64,000 bases of DNA, taken from assembly GCF_015354735.1 (NCBI RefSeq), contig NZ_JACEFJ010000008.1, forward strand, positions 124,001 to 188,000, written 5' to 3'. How positions within the stretch are numbered: the stretch's first letter is position 1; each line of letters starts with the position of its first letter. This DNA comes from Pararhodonellum marinum. GTDB lineage: Bacteria; Bacteroidota; Bacteroidia; Cytophagales; Cyclobacteriaceae. The notes under the pieces are model-generated. The model was given only the letters and a program-made list of their open reading frames with translations. It had not been told where the DNA came from and did no database searches. Positions 19,504-28,406 of this stretch are shown piece after piece. Position numbers and translations under genes: made by a program.

Positions 19504-20055
19504 TTAAAACACGAATTCCGATTTGCTGGTTTTTTCCAACATCCGCATCATGGACATGTTGCTAAAGGTGATGTCTTGTACGATGTCAAACGGCACCCAT
19601 GCAAGGTCATTGCTTTCTTTGGACATGGATAAAGGTTCGTCGATTTCTGCTTCAATCAGAAAGCGCACATCGTAATGCAGGTGTTGCGGCACCTCATTCC
19701 TTTCAGGAATGAGATGTTTGTCAATGTCAAAAATATTGGCATCTACCAATCGAAGAGAAATCAATCCACTCTCCTCACGTGCCTCCTTCATCGCCACCTC
19801 AAGGAGATTTTCATGACCATCAGCATGCCCACCCAATTGAAGCCACCTATTCAATTTAGCGTGAAGTGTGAGCAGGGTATGGGTTCTCTTTTTGTTGACA
19901 ATCCATGAAGAGGCTGTAAAGTGTCCGGCTAGGCGTTCTCTTTTAAATGCCATTTCGTCTTCGGTAAGCGCAACAAAATCATCAATAAAAACGGCTTCTT
20001 CTTCAAAAGGGGTCCGATAATTCTGCAATAAAAGTTTCAAGGTTTTTCTATCCAT
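19504..20055 (-). CDS. Nudix hydrolase
   Basis: A 183-residue protein with a Nudix box beginning GGHADGHENLLEVAMKEA and ending REESGL (about residues 76-99). It follows G-x5-E-x7-(R)E-U-x-EE-x-GU except that the usual Arg is Lys (KEA). The Glu residues that bind the metal are present, so activity on a nucleoside diphosphate derivative is likely. The substrate is unknown. It lies between the thioesterase gene and a small unknown gene in a run of minus-strand genes. Confidence 0.88.
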   Translation of the reverse strand: MDRKTLKLLLQNYRTPFEEEAVFIDDFVALTEDEMAFKRERLAGHFTASSWIVNKKRTHTLLTLHAKLNRWLQLGGHADGHENLLEVAMKEAREESGLISLRLVDANIFDIDKHLIPERNEVPQHLHYDVRFLIEAEIDEPLSMSKESNDLAWVPFDIVQDITFSNMSMMRMLEKTSKSEFVF

Positions 20056-20063
20056 AAGCTATT

Positions 20064-20648
20064 TTATTTCTGGAACAATGCTTCAATAAATTTGTCAAAG
20101 GGCATGGCCTCTTTGTACAGATGATCAGAATACACCGTAACCAACACTTTCAAAAAGCTGGACTCATGGTTTACAGCTACTTTTTCTATGCTAATGTTCC
20201 CAAATATTTGATCAATTTTTTGGGTAAAATCTATGTTGGCTATCGGGGGCTTGAAATATTGCTTTTCGGTGATTTTGACAGCTTCAGGGATTTCCTGGAT
20301 TTTTCTATCCAAACTAACCCTTTCATAACCCAAATCTAATATTCTCTGGCCAAATGCAAAGAAAAGTAAAGAAAAAGTTTCCTCAGTAAAGGGTTTGGCA
20401 AAGGAAATGGCAAATCCATTGGCATACGGGGAATTGAGGATATGTACTTCTGGTTCCCCGTTGATGTTTGCTTTTTTCAATTGGTAATTCTGATATGCCT
20501 TTTCCATCAACGACCTTCCCTCATTACCCTCAGACCAGGAAATCACTTGCTGAACGGCTGTTTCGGATTGAGTGAAATTTTCTTTATGGGATATTGCGGT
20601 TGACTTCTTGGGAAACAACTTCTCCAATAAATCATTGATAAAATCCAT
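20064..20648 (-). CDS. Conserved hypothetical protein
   Basis: A 194-residue soluble protein that I do not recognise. It has no signal peptide or membrane segment. The first 40 residues are polar, followed by a mixed alpha/beta region with PYANGFAISFAKPFTEETF near the middle. It starts two bases after recQ ends and is followed by the Nudix gene, so it is part of the same transcript series. No function can be given. Confidence 0.75.
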   Translation of the reverse strand: MDFINDLLEKLFPKKSTAISHKENFTQSETAVQQVISWSEGNEGRSLMEKAYQNYQLKKANINGEPEVHILNSPYANGFAISFAKPFTEETFSLLFFAFGQRILDLGYERVSLDRKIQEIPEAVKITEKQYFKPPIANIDFTQKIDQIFGNISIEKVAVNHESSFLKVLVTVYSDHLYKEAMPFDKFIEALFQK

Positions 20649-20650
20649 CT

Positions 20651-22564
20651 TTAATTTTTTTTGATTTTCCCATCTTGCAGTGAAACAATGAGACCTTCAT
20701 CTTCCAGTGCTCTCAGGACGGAAACTGAAAAATCATCTTTGTTGATTTTCAGTTTATAAAATAATTCGCTCATTGATAACACCATACCTGACCCTAAAGT
20801 TTTCAGGATCTTTTCTTTGATAACCTTTTCCCGTTGCAATTGATTCTTTCCCTTTCTTTTTGCCAGACAATTGTCGCAGTGACCACAATCATCTTTTGCT
20901 TCCTCTCCAAAGTAATCCAGGATTAATCGCATTCTACACTGATTGGATTCATTCAGGTAGGCTATCATCACCTTGGCTCCTTTCAGGGTATTTGAGCGCC
21001 GATCGGAAATTCTATTCTGATTTAGGGGCAACTTTCCTGCATCTTGTCTGGGAGTCAAGAAGGTTATCTGAGGCTGGTCTTTTCTTTTGTGATAAGCCAC
21101 CACGCCAAGATTATCGAGCTGTTCGAGTTGTTTAGTTACTTCATTTGGTTGAATACCGAGGATTTTAGCCAGTTTTTCCTCATAAATATTCAGGTACTCT
21201 GTAAACAACTCTCCACCATACGACCTGAGCATCAATTTGATGAGTGGATCTAGTTTGGCATAAGCGATCTGGATCTCATAGAGCTTGCTGTTATCTACAA
21301 GGATATGAAGTGAGGAGGGTAAAAAAAATCCCTCAGTAAGTTCCAGAAATCCTTCTTCCTGCAATACTTTGATCGCATTGTATGTCAATAGCAAGTCCAG
21401 GTCATAGGTTTCAGTAAACCGGGCGATGTCAAAATCATAGCTGCTCATCATGCTGCTGCCTACAGCTATCCTAAGGTAATTGGCGAGGCTTTGGTAAACT
21501 TTTCTGATAAAATCAATGGGTGGATAGGTTCTCTCAGCCCTTTCCATTAAAGTGATGGCATCCTGCTCATTGGCCATCAAGACAGCAAAAGCACGCTTTT
21601 CATCTCTTCCTGCCCTGCCCGATTCCTGGTAATAGTTTTCCATGTTTTCAGGAATATCTGCATGCAAAACCACCCTTACATTGCTTTTGTCTATACCCAT
21701 GCCAAAGGCATTGGTTGCTACGATTACACGTACCCTTTCGGTGATCCAATCGATTTGCCTGGATTCCCGCACTGATTTATCCAATCCCGCATGATAAAAG
21801 GTGGCTTGAATACCCAATTGGTTCAGTCCTGTGGCAATGGTTTTGGTGGCTTTTCTGTTTCTTACATAGATGATGGCCGAACCTGGCACCTTTTGAAGAA
21901 TTTCCACCATCTTCTCCAATTTGTTTTCCGACTGCCGAACTGCATAGGAAAGATTTTCCCTGGTAAAGGATTTGATAAAAATATTCGGGGACTTGAATTC
22001 GAGTTTTTCCAAAATGTCCTCTCGCACTTTCTGAGTCGCTGATGCGGTAAGCGCAATAAAAGGTACTTCAGGATGATACTCTCTGAGCGCTGCTATTTCA
22101 AGATATGGAGGACGAAAGTCATATCCCCACTGGGAAATACAATGGGCCTCATCAACTGCAATCAGGCTCACTTTCATTTGTTTAAAACGCTCGATGAACA
22201 ATTCCGTCTTCAAGCGCTCGGGGGAAACGTACAAAAATTTATAATTCCCATAAATGCAGTTGTCAAGAGTAGTGTCAATTTCCCGTTTTCGCATGCCCGA
22301 ATACACCGCTGTCGCCAGGATCATGCGCTTGCGCAGATTATCTACCTGGTCTTTCATCAAGGCAATCAATGGACTGACCACGATGCAGATTCCCTCACTC
22401 ATCAAGGCCGGAACCTGAAAGCAGACCGACTTGCCGCCTCCGGTTGGCAAGAGGGCCAAGGTATCCTTTCCCTCTAATACGGAATTGACGATTTCAGCTT
22501 GCATGGGTCTGAAATCATCATATCCAAAATAATGCTTGAGTGTGTATAGGGCCTTTGTTTTCAA
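20651..22564 (-). CDS. recQ: ATP-dependent DNA helicase RecQ
   Basis: A 637-residue RecQ-type 3'-5' DNA helicase for recombination and fork repair. The helicase core shows LALLPTGGGKSVCFQVPAL (Walker A) near residue 34, VDEAHCISQWGYDFRPPY (DEAH) near 138 and FGMGIDKSNVRVV (motif V) near 290, with QESGRAGRDE (motif VI) near 315. A zinc-binding RQC segment with CRMRLILDYFGE and CGHCDNC follows near residues 545-575. The C-terminal HRDC domain of E. coli RecQ is not evident, so this is the shorter type found in many Bacteroidota. Confidence 0.95.
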   Translation of the reverse strand: MKTKALYTLKHYFGYDDFRPMQAEIVNSVLEGKDTLALLPTGGGKSVCFQVPALMSEGICIVVSPLIALMKDQVDNLRKRMILATAVYSGMRKREIDTTLDNCIYGNYKFLYVSPERLKTELFIERFKQMKVSLIAVDEAHCISQWGYDFRPPYLEIAALREYHPEVPFIALTASATQKVREDILEKLEFKSPNIFIKSFTRENLSYAVRQSENKLEKMVEILQKVPGSAIIYVRNRKATKTIATGLNQLGIQATFYHAGLDKSVRESRQIDWITERVRVIVATNAFGMGIDKSNVRVVLHADIPENMENYYQESGRAGRDEKRAFAVLMANEQDAITLMERAERTYPPIDFIRKVYQSLANYLRIAVGSSMMSSYDFDIARFTETYDLDLLLTYNAIKVLQEEGFLELTEGFFLPSSLHILVDNSKLYEIQIAYAKLDPLIKLMLRSYGGELFTEYLNIYEEKLAKILGIQPNEVTKQLEQLDNLGVVAYHKRKDQPQITFLTPRQDAGKLPLNQNRISDRRSNTLKGAKVMIAYLNESNQCRMRLILDYFGEEAKDDCGHCDNCLAKRKGKNQLQREKVIKEKILKTLGSGMVLSMSELFYKLKINKDDFSVSVLRALEDEGLIVSLQDGKIKKN

Positions 22565-22565
22565 A

Positions 22566-23342
22566 TCACCATTGGATTTCCTGTTTGTTCAAAAATGCGG
22601 CAATCCCTTTTTTGCAATCCGGATTGGATCTAGCTTTTGCATTCATGATGGATGCATACTCAAGGCCATCATAAAGACTTTTTTCCTGAACCATTGCCAA
22701 CATCTTTTTGGTCATGGCCATGGAATCACCAGAATTTTGTTTGATCAGTTTCTGGGCAAAATCATAAACGGTTTTTTCGAGGTCAACTGCAGGTACCACC
22801 TCATTGATCAGTCCATAGGACTTGGCCTTTGCTGCCTCAAACACCTCCGCCTCCAATAAAAGCGTTCTGGTAATCCCCTCTCCCACTTTTCTCAATAGAA
22901 AAACACTGACCAAAGCAGGTAAAAATCCGATTTTCACCTCTGTAAAACCAAACTTAGCCTCTGGAACGCTGAAAGAGAAATCACACACCGTTGCCAACCC
23001 ACTTCCCCCAGCTAGGGCATGTCCCTGTATCTGCGCAATGACCACTTTGGGATAGGAGTAGATTCTATGAAACAGTTCTTTGAGGTTTTGGCTGTCTTCC
23101 AAGTTTTCCTCGTAACTGAAATCCTGGAGTTTCTGGATGTAGCCCAGATCAGCCCCGGCACAGAAAACTTTTCCTTCCGCTTTTAATACGAGCACTTTGG
23201 CTTCATCATTGTTTTTCAGTTTTGTAAAAGCCGATTTGAGCTTTTCTATCAAGACCGGATTGAGGGCATTCCTTTTTTCAGGCCAGTTCAGAGTGACATA
23301 ACCGATTCGGTCTTTGATTTCGATTTTCACATCGGGTTCCAT
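22566..23342 (-). CDS. Enoyl-CoA hydratase/isomerase family protein
   Basis: A crotonase-fold protein of about 258 residues if started at ATG 23342, where the sequence becomes family-like (MEPDVKIEIKDRIGYVTLNW); an upstream start is possible but would overlap comEC. The oxyanion hole region KVFCAGADLGYIQKL and QGHALAGGSGLA identify the family. The substrate is uncertain: hydratase, methylglutaconyl-CoA hydratase or another member would fit. It lies one base after recQ's first codon region and directly downstream of comEC on the minus strand. Confidence 0.88.
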   Translation of the reverse strand: MEPDVKIEIKDRIGYVTLNWPEKRNALNPVLIEKLKSAFTKLKNNDEAKVLVLKAEGKVFCAGADLGYIQKLQDFSYEENLEDSQNLKELFHRIYSYPKVVIAQIQGHALAGGSGLATVCDFSFSVPEAKFGFTEVKIGFLPALVSVFLLRKVGEGITRTLLLEAEVFEAAKAKSYGLINEVVPAVDLEKTVYDFAQKLIKQNSGDSMAMTKKMLAMVQEKSLYDGLEYASIMNAKARSNPDCKKGIAAFLNKQEIQW

Positions 23343-23409
23343 GGGCAATTTTTTAGAAGTAGGATTGAGTACAAAACCAAATTTACCGATAATGTTGACA
23401 AGGCAGAGA

Positions 23410-25356
23410 TTAAAAATCAATTTTATAAGCCACATTTTCCAATTTTACTTTAATGGGATCAGGCACTATTTCCCATTTTCCAAACTGGAATTGGTAAGTT
23501 TTTACATCTGGAGGCAAATACAGAGAATCCCGGACCATTTTCACTACTTTCCTGTTGGGAAGCCAAAAATGGACTACTTCTTCTTCATGACTCACCATAA
23601 GCTGTAGTTGGTAATGACTCCCCAAAGCCATACGATGAGGAGAAATCTTGTATTCTAAATCACTTACGCTAACTGAACCCTTCTGATAACTATACTGAAG
23701 TGAACCTGAATAAAAATCTACAATAGGATCCGAACCTATGGAATACACATACAATTCTTGTCGGTTATTTATGACTGCAACTTCTATCAGCTGATATATC
23801 CCATATATTATTGCTAAAACAACTATCCCCCATATTGACCATTTGTTTCTCTGTTCCCAAAAAACATATACAAAAATCAAAAATAACCCATAAAGCAATA
23901 TTTCTAATGGTTTAAGTGCTATGGAGGATATTTGAGAGAAAGGGAGATTTTGTATGGACATGATCAACAGATTCAGCAACTGTATGGCTAAATCCAGAAG
24001 ATAACCCAAAAAATTTCCCAAAAATGGAATCCATGACAACAACAGAAATGGAATGCCTATGGACATGATCAAAAAAGCCCCTGGAATAGCCACTAGGTTG
24101 GAAAGGATGAAATAACTGGGGAAGACATGGAAATAATATGCAGAAATGGGAAATGTGGCCAATTGAGCTGCCAAACCCACAGAAGTGATCTGCCATCCAT
24201 ATTCCAAGAACTTATTTTTAGGTTCCCACCATTTTACAATCAAAGGTTGGAAAAGCAAGATCCCGGTTAGGGCTGCATAAGAGAGTTGAAAACCAACTGC
24301 ATAGAGCAAGTTAGGATCATACATCAACAGCAATAAGGCAGAAAGGGCCAAGGGATTGAAGATAGATGGATTTCTGGATTTCATCTGGGCGAGACCTATT
24401 AAGGTAAACATGGTCGCTGCCCGCATGACCGAAGGGGATAATCCAGTAAGGAGGGCATATGCCCAAATCAAAACAATCACAGCAGTAAGATAAAACACCC
24501 TGAGGTGAAAAGTGAGCTGGTAAGGTTTGAGCAAAAGAAAAAAGAAACCATAAATGATACCTACATGAAGTCCCGACACTGCCAAAATGTGCATGGCCCC
24601 TGCGGTAACATATGCAGCTTTCAATTCAGGATCCAGCTCTTTTTTTTGCCCCAAAAGCAATGCCTCCGCGATTTGCTTTGCTCTTATATCTGAAACATGG
24701 AGATGGATTTGGGATTTTAGGGCTTCTCTTAGCTTAAGCACGCCTACATGCAAAGGCCGATAGCCAGGAATTTCATCCACAAGCCAAATGTTCTTGCCGG
24801 TAAATTGGGTGAAATAAATCTGTTGATTACTTAAAAATTTTTGGTAATCAAACTCCTTGGGATTTTGGGGAGGTGGCACTCGCTTAGGTTGACCTTTTAC
24901 CAAAACCACCTGACCAGGACGAAAACCATCTGCCACTTGGTGATAAATCAGCACCCTTCCGGATGATTTTTCCAATTTTCCCTCTTTATATATTCCTTGG
25001 ACAGCCACTGTATTGGCTTTGGTCTTTGGTTTGGTTTCATCCAGATCCTCCACTATCCCCAAATATGCTTCATACCCAACTTCATGGATCAAATGTTCAG
25101 ACTGGTTCAAAACATCATTTTGATAAGCAAAAAACCATCCTGCCCAAACCAGGATTGCATAAGCCATGATGGGTAAAATCATTTTACCTACAAAACCTTT
25201 TTGAAGGGAAATAAAAACCGCCATTGAAAAGTAGGAGAAAAACAATATTATCCCCAATAACCAATAAATACCCTGAATCGGGAGGTTAGGATAGAAAAGT
25301 ATCCCCAACACCAAAAAAAACAAATACCTCAAAAAAGGGAATTCACTGAAATTCAT
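23410..25356 (-). CDS. comEC: ComEC/Rec2 family competence protein
   Basis: A 648-residue polytopic membrane protein for DNA passage across the inner membrane during natural transformation. The N-terminal DUF4131-like region (about residues 30-180) contains a beta-rich segment, and the competence domain shows AGAMHILAVSGLHVGIIYG near residue 250, with PSVMRAATMFTL near 305. The usual C-terminal metallo-beta-lactamase domain is missing, as in many Bacteroidota; the C-terminus is instead a short predicted extracytoplasmic segment. A GNAT gene follows it upstream. Confidence 0.9.
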   Translation of the reverse strand: MNFSEFPFLRYLFFLVLGILFYPNLPIQGIYWLLGIILFFSYFSMAVFISLQKGFVGKMILPIMAYAILVWAGWFFAYQNDVLNQSEHLIHEVGYEAYLGIVEDLDETKPKTKANTVAVQGIYKEGKLEKSSGRVLIYHQVADGFRPGQVVLVKGQPKRVPPPQNPKEFDYQKFLSNQQIYFTQFTGKNIWLVDEIPGYRPLHVGVLKLREALKSQIHLHVSDIRAKQIAEALLLGQKKELDPELKAAYVTAGAMHILAVSGLHVGIIYGFFFLLLKPYQLTFHLRVFYLTAVIVLIWAYALLTGLSPSVMRAATMFTLIGLAQMKSRNPSIFNPLALSALLLLMYDPNLLYAVGFQLSYAALTGILLFQPLIVKWWEPKNKFLEYGWQITSVGLAAQLATFPISAYYFHVFPSYFILSNLVAIPGAFLIMSIGIPFLLLSWIPFLGNFLGYLLDLAIQLLNLLIMSIQNLPFSQISSIALKPLEILLYGLFLIFVYVFWEQRNKWSIWGIVVLAIIYGIYQLIEVAVINNRQELYVYSIGSDPIVDFYSGSLQYSYQKGSVSVSDLEYKISPHRMALGSHYQLQLMVSHEEEVVHFWLPNRKVVKMVRDSLYLPPDVKTYQFQFGKWEIVPDPIKVKLENVAYKIDF

Positions 25357-25414
25357 GCCTTAAAAAGTTTAAGGTAATTTAATGAAATTCAGTGAATTTT
25401 AAAATTAGTTGTAA

Positions 25415-25852
25415 CTAATTCTGCAAGCTCATTTTATAGTGGGCAATGTTACATTCCATAAATAGATCCCCTTCTTTTTGAAATCCAAATTTTAAATAAA
25501 GGGGTATGGCAGAAAGCTGGGCGTGCATGTACAATAACTTACCTGCATTGGACGGATCACTTTGGATATCTTGGAGCACAGCATCTACCAAAGCCTGGCC
25601 AACGCCCTTTCCCCTCATTTCTTTCAAAACCGCGAATCTTTCGAGTTTGATGCCGTTTTTCGTATGGCGCCATCTGGCTGTGCCCGCAGGAAGCCCATTC
25701 ACTTTGGCAATAAAATGGGTAGAAGAATTTTCAAATTCATCATATTCCTCTTCTGGAGCCACAGCTTGTTCGATAACAAATACCAACTCCCTGATTTTAA
25801 AAATATCGGACAGTGCCTCCTTAGTTTTGACCTTCTCTACGGTTATTTCCAT
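25415..25852 (-). CDS. GNAT family N-acetyltransferase
   Basis: A small acetyltransferase of about 145 residues (start at ATG 25852, with alternatives at 25867 and 25897 further upstream). The acetyl-CoA site is visible in LERFAVLKEMRGKGVGQALV, with the R/Q-x-x-G-x-G/A pattern as RGKGVG. It overlaps the end of phoH by about 30 bases, so the two are translated from one message. Substrate unknown; the segment EEYDEFENSSTHFIA resembles the ElaA-like branch. Confidence 0.85.
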   Translation of the reverse strand: MEITVEKVKTKEALSDIFKIRELVFVIEQAVAPEEEYDEFENSSTHFIAKVNGLPAGTARWRHTKNGIKLERFAVLKEMRGKGVGQALVDAVLQDIQSDPSNAGKLLYMHAQLSAIPLYLKFGFQKEGDLFMECNIAHYKMSLQN

Positions 25853-26810
25853 GATTTGCATTTTCATTTGCGAGGTCTTCTTTATCATAAGCCTCAATGA
25901 TGGATTTGACCAATTTGTGCCGGATCACATCTTTTCCACTAAGGTGAACTACACCAATGCCTTTGACATCTTTCAGGATTTTTAATGCTTCTTTCAAGCC
26001 GGATTTTTGCTTGGTAGGTAAATCAACCTGAGTTTGATCGCCGGTCACGATGACTTTGGAGTTGGGGCCCATTCTGGTCAAAAACATCTTAATTTGCTCA
26101 TTGGTGGTATTTTGGGCCTCATCGAGCAGTACAAAAGCGTCATGAAGTGTCCTTCCCCGCATGTAGGCCAATGGGGCGATTTCTATGACCCTGCTTTCTT
26201 GGTAAAATTTGAGTTTTTCCGGAGGAATCATATCGCTTAAGGCGTCATAAATAGGACGCAGGTATGGATCCAATTTTTCTTGGAGGTCTCCCGGCAAAAA
26301 GCCTAGGTTTTCCCCTGCCTCCACAGCAGGTCGGGTGATGATGATCCTTTTGACCTCTCGGTTCTTCAATGCCCTTACTGCCAATGCTACCGCGATGTAG
26401 GTTTTTCCTGTACCTGCAGGACCCAAGGCAAACACCAGATCATTTTTGTAGGAAGACTCCACCAATTTTCTTTGGTTGCTGGACTTGGGTTTGATGACAA
26501 TGCCTTTGTTCCCAAAAATAATGATGTCATTCTTGGGGTCCGTTTCAAATGGGACCCCTTCCAACGCAATGTATTCCTTGACATTGTCGGGGGAGATGCT
26601 TCCAAAGCGGTTGAAATGCTGGAGCAACATGTTGAGCACATCGTTTATCCTCAAAATTTCCGGTGCCCTTCCCTGAATGCGAATTTCGTTACCGCGTGAA
26701 ACAATCTTACTTTGTGGAAAAGCTGCGGATATTTGGCGAATGTTTTCATTCTCACTGCCCAAAAAATCCAGTAAGGGGATATTCTCTAATGTGATGACTT
26801 TTTCTACCAA
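25821..26810 (-). CDS. PhoH-like ATPase
   Basis: A 329-residue P-loop ATPase of the PhoH family, implicated in RNA metabolism and ribosome-related processes. An N-terminal KH-like region (about 20-90) is followed by the Walker A motif GPAGTGKT near residue 134, a REVKRIIITRPAVEAGE segment near 154, GFLPGDLQEK near 177, and FVLLDEAQNTT (Walker B) near 238. Full length is normal. It is the first gene of a minus-strand series that continues with the GNAT and comEC genes. Confidence 0.93.
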   Translation of the reverse strand: MVEKVITLENIPLLDFLGSENENIRQISAAFPQSKIVSRGNEIRIQGRAPEILRINDVLNMLLQHFNRFGSISPDNVKEYIALEGVPFETDPKNDIIIFGNKGIVIKPKSSNQRKLVESSYKNDLVFALGPAGTGKTYIAVALAVRALKNREVKRIIITRPAVEAGENLGFLPGDLQEKLDPYLRPIYDALSDMIPPEKLKFYQESRVIEIAPLAYMRGRTLHDAFVLLDEAQNTTNEQIKMFLTRMGPNSKVIVTGDQTQVDLPTKQKSGLKEALKILKDVKGIGVVHLSGKDVIRHKLVKSIIEAYDKEDLANENANHGNNRREGQN

Positions 26811-26863
26811 GCTTTTAATTTGTATTTAAAGGTTTGCTTCTTACTCTTAAAGAATAAAATTTC

Positions 26864-26871
26864 TATTTTTG
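26864..26871 (+). promoter_or_regulatory. Bacteroidota -7 box (TATTTTTG)
   Basis: TATTTTTG matches TAnnTTTG, 46 bases before the SAM hydroxide adenosyltransferase start. The region lies between two divergent genes. No -33 TTTG with the right spacing is visible. Confidence 0.3.
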
Positions 26872-26917
26872 TTTCTTGCACTAGCAAAAATACGAAAATT
26901 TTAATGGACTTGTTGAT

Positions 26918-27694
26918 ATGGCGTTGATTACATTCACCTCTGATTTTGGAGACAGTGATTATTATGTACCCTCGGTTAAGGGAAGGATGCTCTCCTTCAA
27001 TCCCCAGCTGGTCATTGTGGACATCACACACAAAATCGATACCTATGACATCGCCCATGCTGCCTTTGTGTTGCGTTCGTGTTTCAGGGATTTTCCCAAA
27101 GGAACCGTTCACCTGGTAGCCATCAACAGTACAAGCAGCATGAGTGAAGGGTTTATTGGGATCAAGCTGGAAGAACATATTTTTGTAGGGCCCAACAATG
27201 GAGTGTTGAGCATGTTGGCTGACCAAGACCCCGGAATCATTGTCCAGTTTGCTGACATCCATGTCAAAGACAGCACCTTTCCGGCAAAAGACATCTTGGC
27301 TCCAATTGCCGCCAAAGTGGCGAGCGGAGCTGCCATCCATGATTTTGGTGGTCCACTGAAGCAGATGAAAAAAATGATGTCCAGGCAATTCAAAGCGACC
27401 AAAAAACAGATTGTAGGGCACGTGGTCCGGGTGGACAATTACGGAAATCTGATTACCAATATCCGGAAAGATGTTTTCAACAAGCTCAACCCAGGCACAT
27501 TCAATTTGGAATTCAGTCGTGAGGTACTCAACAGCATCAATACCTCTTATGATAATGTGGAACCTGGAGATTGTTTTGCATTTTTCAACAGCCTTGACCT
27601 ATTGGAGATCGGCATTAACCATGGCCACGGGGCGGAACTTCTGGGTCTAAAATATGACAGTCCCATCTACATCAATTTTGAAGTCAATGATTGA
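26918..27694 (+). CDS. SAM hydroxide adenosyltransferase (DUF62 family)
   Basis: A 258-residue member of the DUF62/fluorinase superfamily that hydrolyses S-adenosylmethionine to adenosine and methionine in characterised homologues. The start ITFTSDFGDSDYYVPSVKG carries the SAM-binding TSDFG-x-D-x-Y motif, and the C-terminal segment VDNYGNLITNI is also typical. It is complete. It is transcribed away from phoH and lies three bases before the ABM gene. Confidence 0.92.
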   Translation: MALITFTSDFGDSDYYVPSVKGRMLSFNPQLVIVDITHKIDTYDIAHAAFVLRSCFRDFPKGTVHLVAINSTSSMSEGFIGIKLEEHIFVGPNNGVLSMLADQDPGIIVQFADIHVKDSTFPAKDILAPIAAKVASGAAIHDFGGPLKQMKKMMSRQFKATKKQIVGHVVRVDNYGNLITNIRKDVFNKLNPGTFNLEFSREVLNSINTSYDNVEPGDCFAFFNSLDLLEIGINHGHGAELLGLKYDSPIYINFEVND

Positions 27695-27697
27695 GCC

Positions 27698-27994
27698 ATG
27701 CTGATCAGAATCGTTAGGATGACCTTTAGAACTGATGCAGTCCCTGCTTTCTTAGCCCATTTTGAAAAACACAAAAGCCTGATAAGGGCTTCCCCAGGCT
27801 GTAAACACCTGGAACTTTGGCAGGACGAACACCATCCAAATATTTTCAGCACCTATAGCCTTTGGGAAAATGAAGCAGCCTTGAACCAATACCGTGATTC
27901 CGAACTCTTTAAATCGGTTTGGGGTGTGACAAAGCCTTTGTTCCAGGAAAAACCCAAGGCTTTCAGCTCAAAAAAAATCCAAGAACTGCCTTGA
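27698..27994 (+). CDS. Antibiotic biosynthesis monooxygenase (ABM) domain protein
   Basis: A 98-residue single-domain protein of the ABM/dimeric ferredoxin-like fold. The segments MLIRIVRMTFR, SPGCKHLELW and YSLWENEAALNQYRDSELF match the family closely. Members range from quinol monooxygenases to heme-degrading enzymes, and the actual reaction cannot be given. It follows the SAM hydroxide adenosyltransferase gene with a gap of only three bases, suggesting an operon. Confidence 0.88.
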   Translation: MLIRIVRMTFRTDAVPAFLAHFEKHKSLIRASPGCKHLELWQDEHHPNIFSTYSLWENEAALNQYRDSELFKSVWGVTKPLFQEKPKAFSSKKIQELP

Positions 27995-28077
27995 AAAAAT
28001 TGCAAGGATTAAAATCTTTGCTCATATTTGCATCCCGTTAGAGGCGGAATGGATGGTGGGTTTAAATATCCACTAAA

Positions 28078-28103
28078 AAGCCCAGATGGCGGACCTGTCC
28101 GCC
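28078..28103 (+). repeat. Partial copy of the tRNA-Leu 5' end with a hairpin
   Basis: The 16 bases AAGCCCAGATGGCGGA at 28078-28093 match the tRNA-Leu 5' end at 28166-28181 exactly. They run into a perfect hairpin GGCGGAC-CT-GTCCGCC at 28088-28103. This may be the scar of an old insertion or duplication of the tRNA, or a chance product of a palindromic element; the region between is otherwise featureless. Confidence 0.6.
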
Positions 28104-28167
28104 GACCTAGAATGAGAGTTCAAAGTCAAAAAAATCTGAAGCAAGTAAAGACCCCTCTCAACACCAA

Positions 28168-28249
28168 GCCCAGATGGCGGAATTGGTAGACGCGTTGGTC
28201 TCAAACACCAATGCCTTCGGGCGTGCCGGTTCGACTCCGGCTCTGGGTA
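28168..28249 (+). tRNA. tRNA-Leu (anticodon CAA)
   Basis: An 82-base tRNA with acceptor stem GCCCAGA / TCTGGGT (G-U at the end), D-arm region GGCGGAATTGGTAGACGC, anticodon loop CTCAAAC (anticodon CAA, reads UUG), a long variable arm TGCCTTCGGGCG and T-arm GGTTCGACTCC. The long variable arm confirms Leu. The CCA end is not encoded. Its 3' end is the integration site of the neighbouring island. Confidence 0.97.
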
Positions 28250-28252
28250 CAA
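28228..28252 (+). repeat. attL: 25-bp direct repeat at the tRNA-Leu 3' end
   Basis: These 25 bases, beginning GGTTCGACTCC and ending GGGTACAA, are the T-arm and 3' acceptor end of tRNA-Leu. The same 25 bases recur exactly at 46394-46418, next to a tyrosine integrase gene. They are the outer left boundary of the island. Confidence 0.9.
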
Positions 28253-28253
28253 G

Positions 28254-28288
28254 AAACCCCTCAAGAAGCGATTCTAGAGGGGTTTTTG
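28254..28288 (+). terminator. Terminator after tRNA-Leu, on the island side
   Basis: The stem AAACCCCTC / GAGGGGTTT with a 14-base loop is followed by TT. It lies directly behind the attL copy and would terminate tRNA-Leu transcription, replacing the original terminator that is now displaced to 46419-46446. Confidence 0.75.
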
Positions 28289-28406
28289 TATTTATTGGCG
28301 AACTTTGGCAAACCAATTTAAAAACACATCTTTAGTCTTTGTTTTCAAATAAAAAAGAACCTTCTATATTTTATTGATAGTATTTTTCTAAAGGTAATTC
28401 CGGTGG

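Noticed and set aside
28073-28264. 63-residue open frame antisense to tRNA-Leu (PEPESNRHARRHW type)
   Set aside because: It is a well-known false frame produced by the reverse strand of tRNA-Leu and not a gene.
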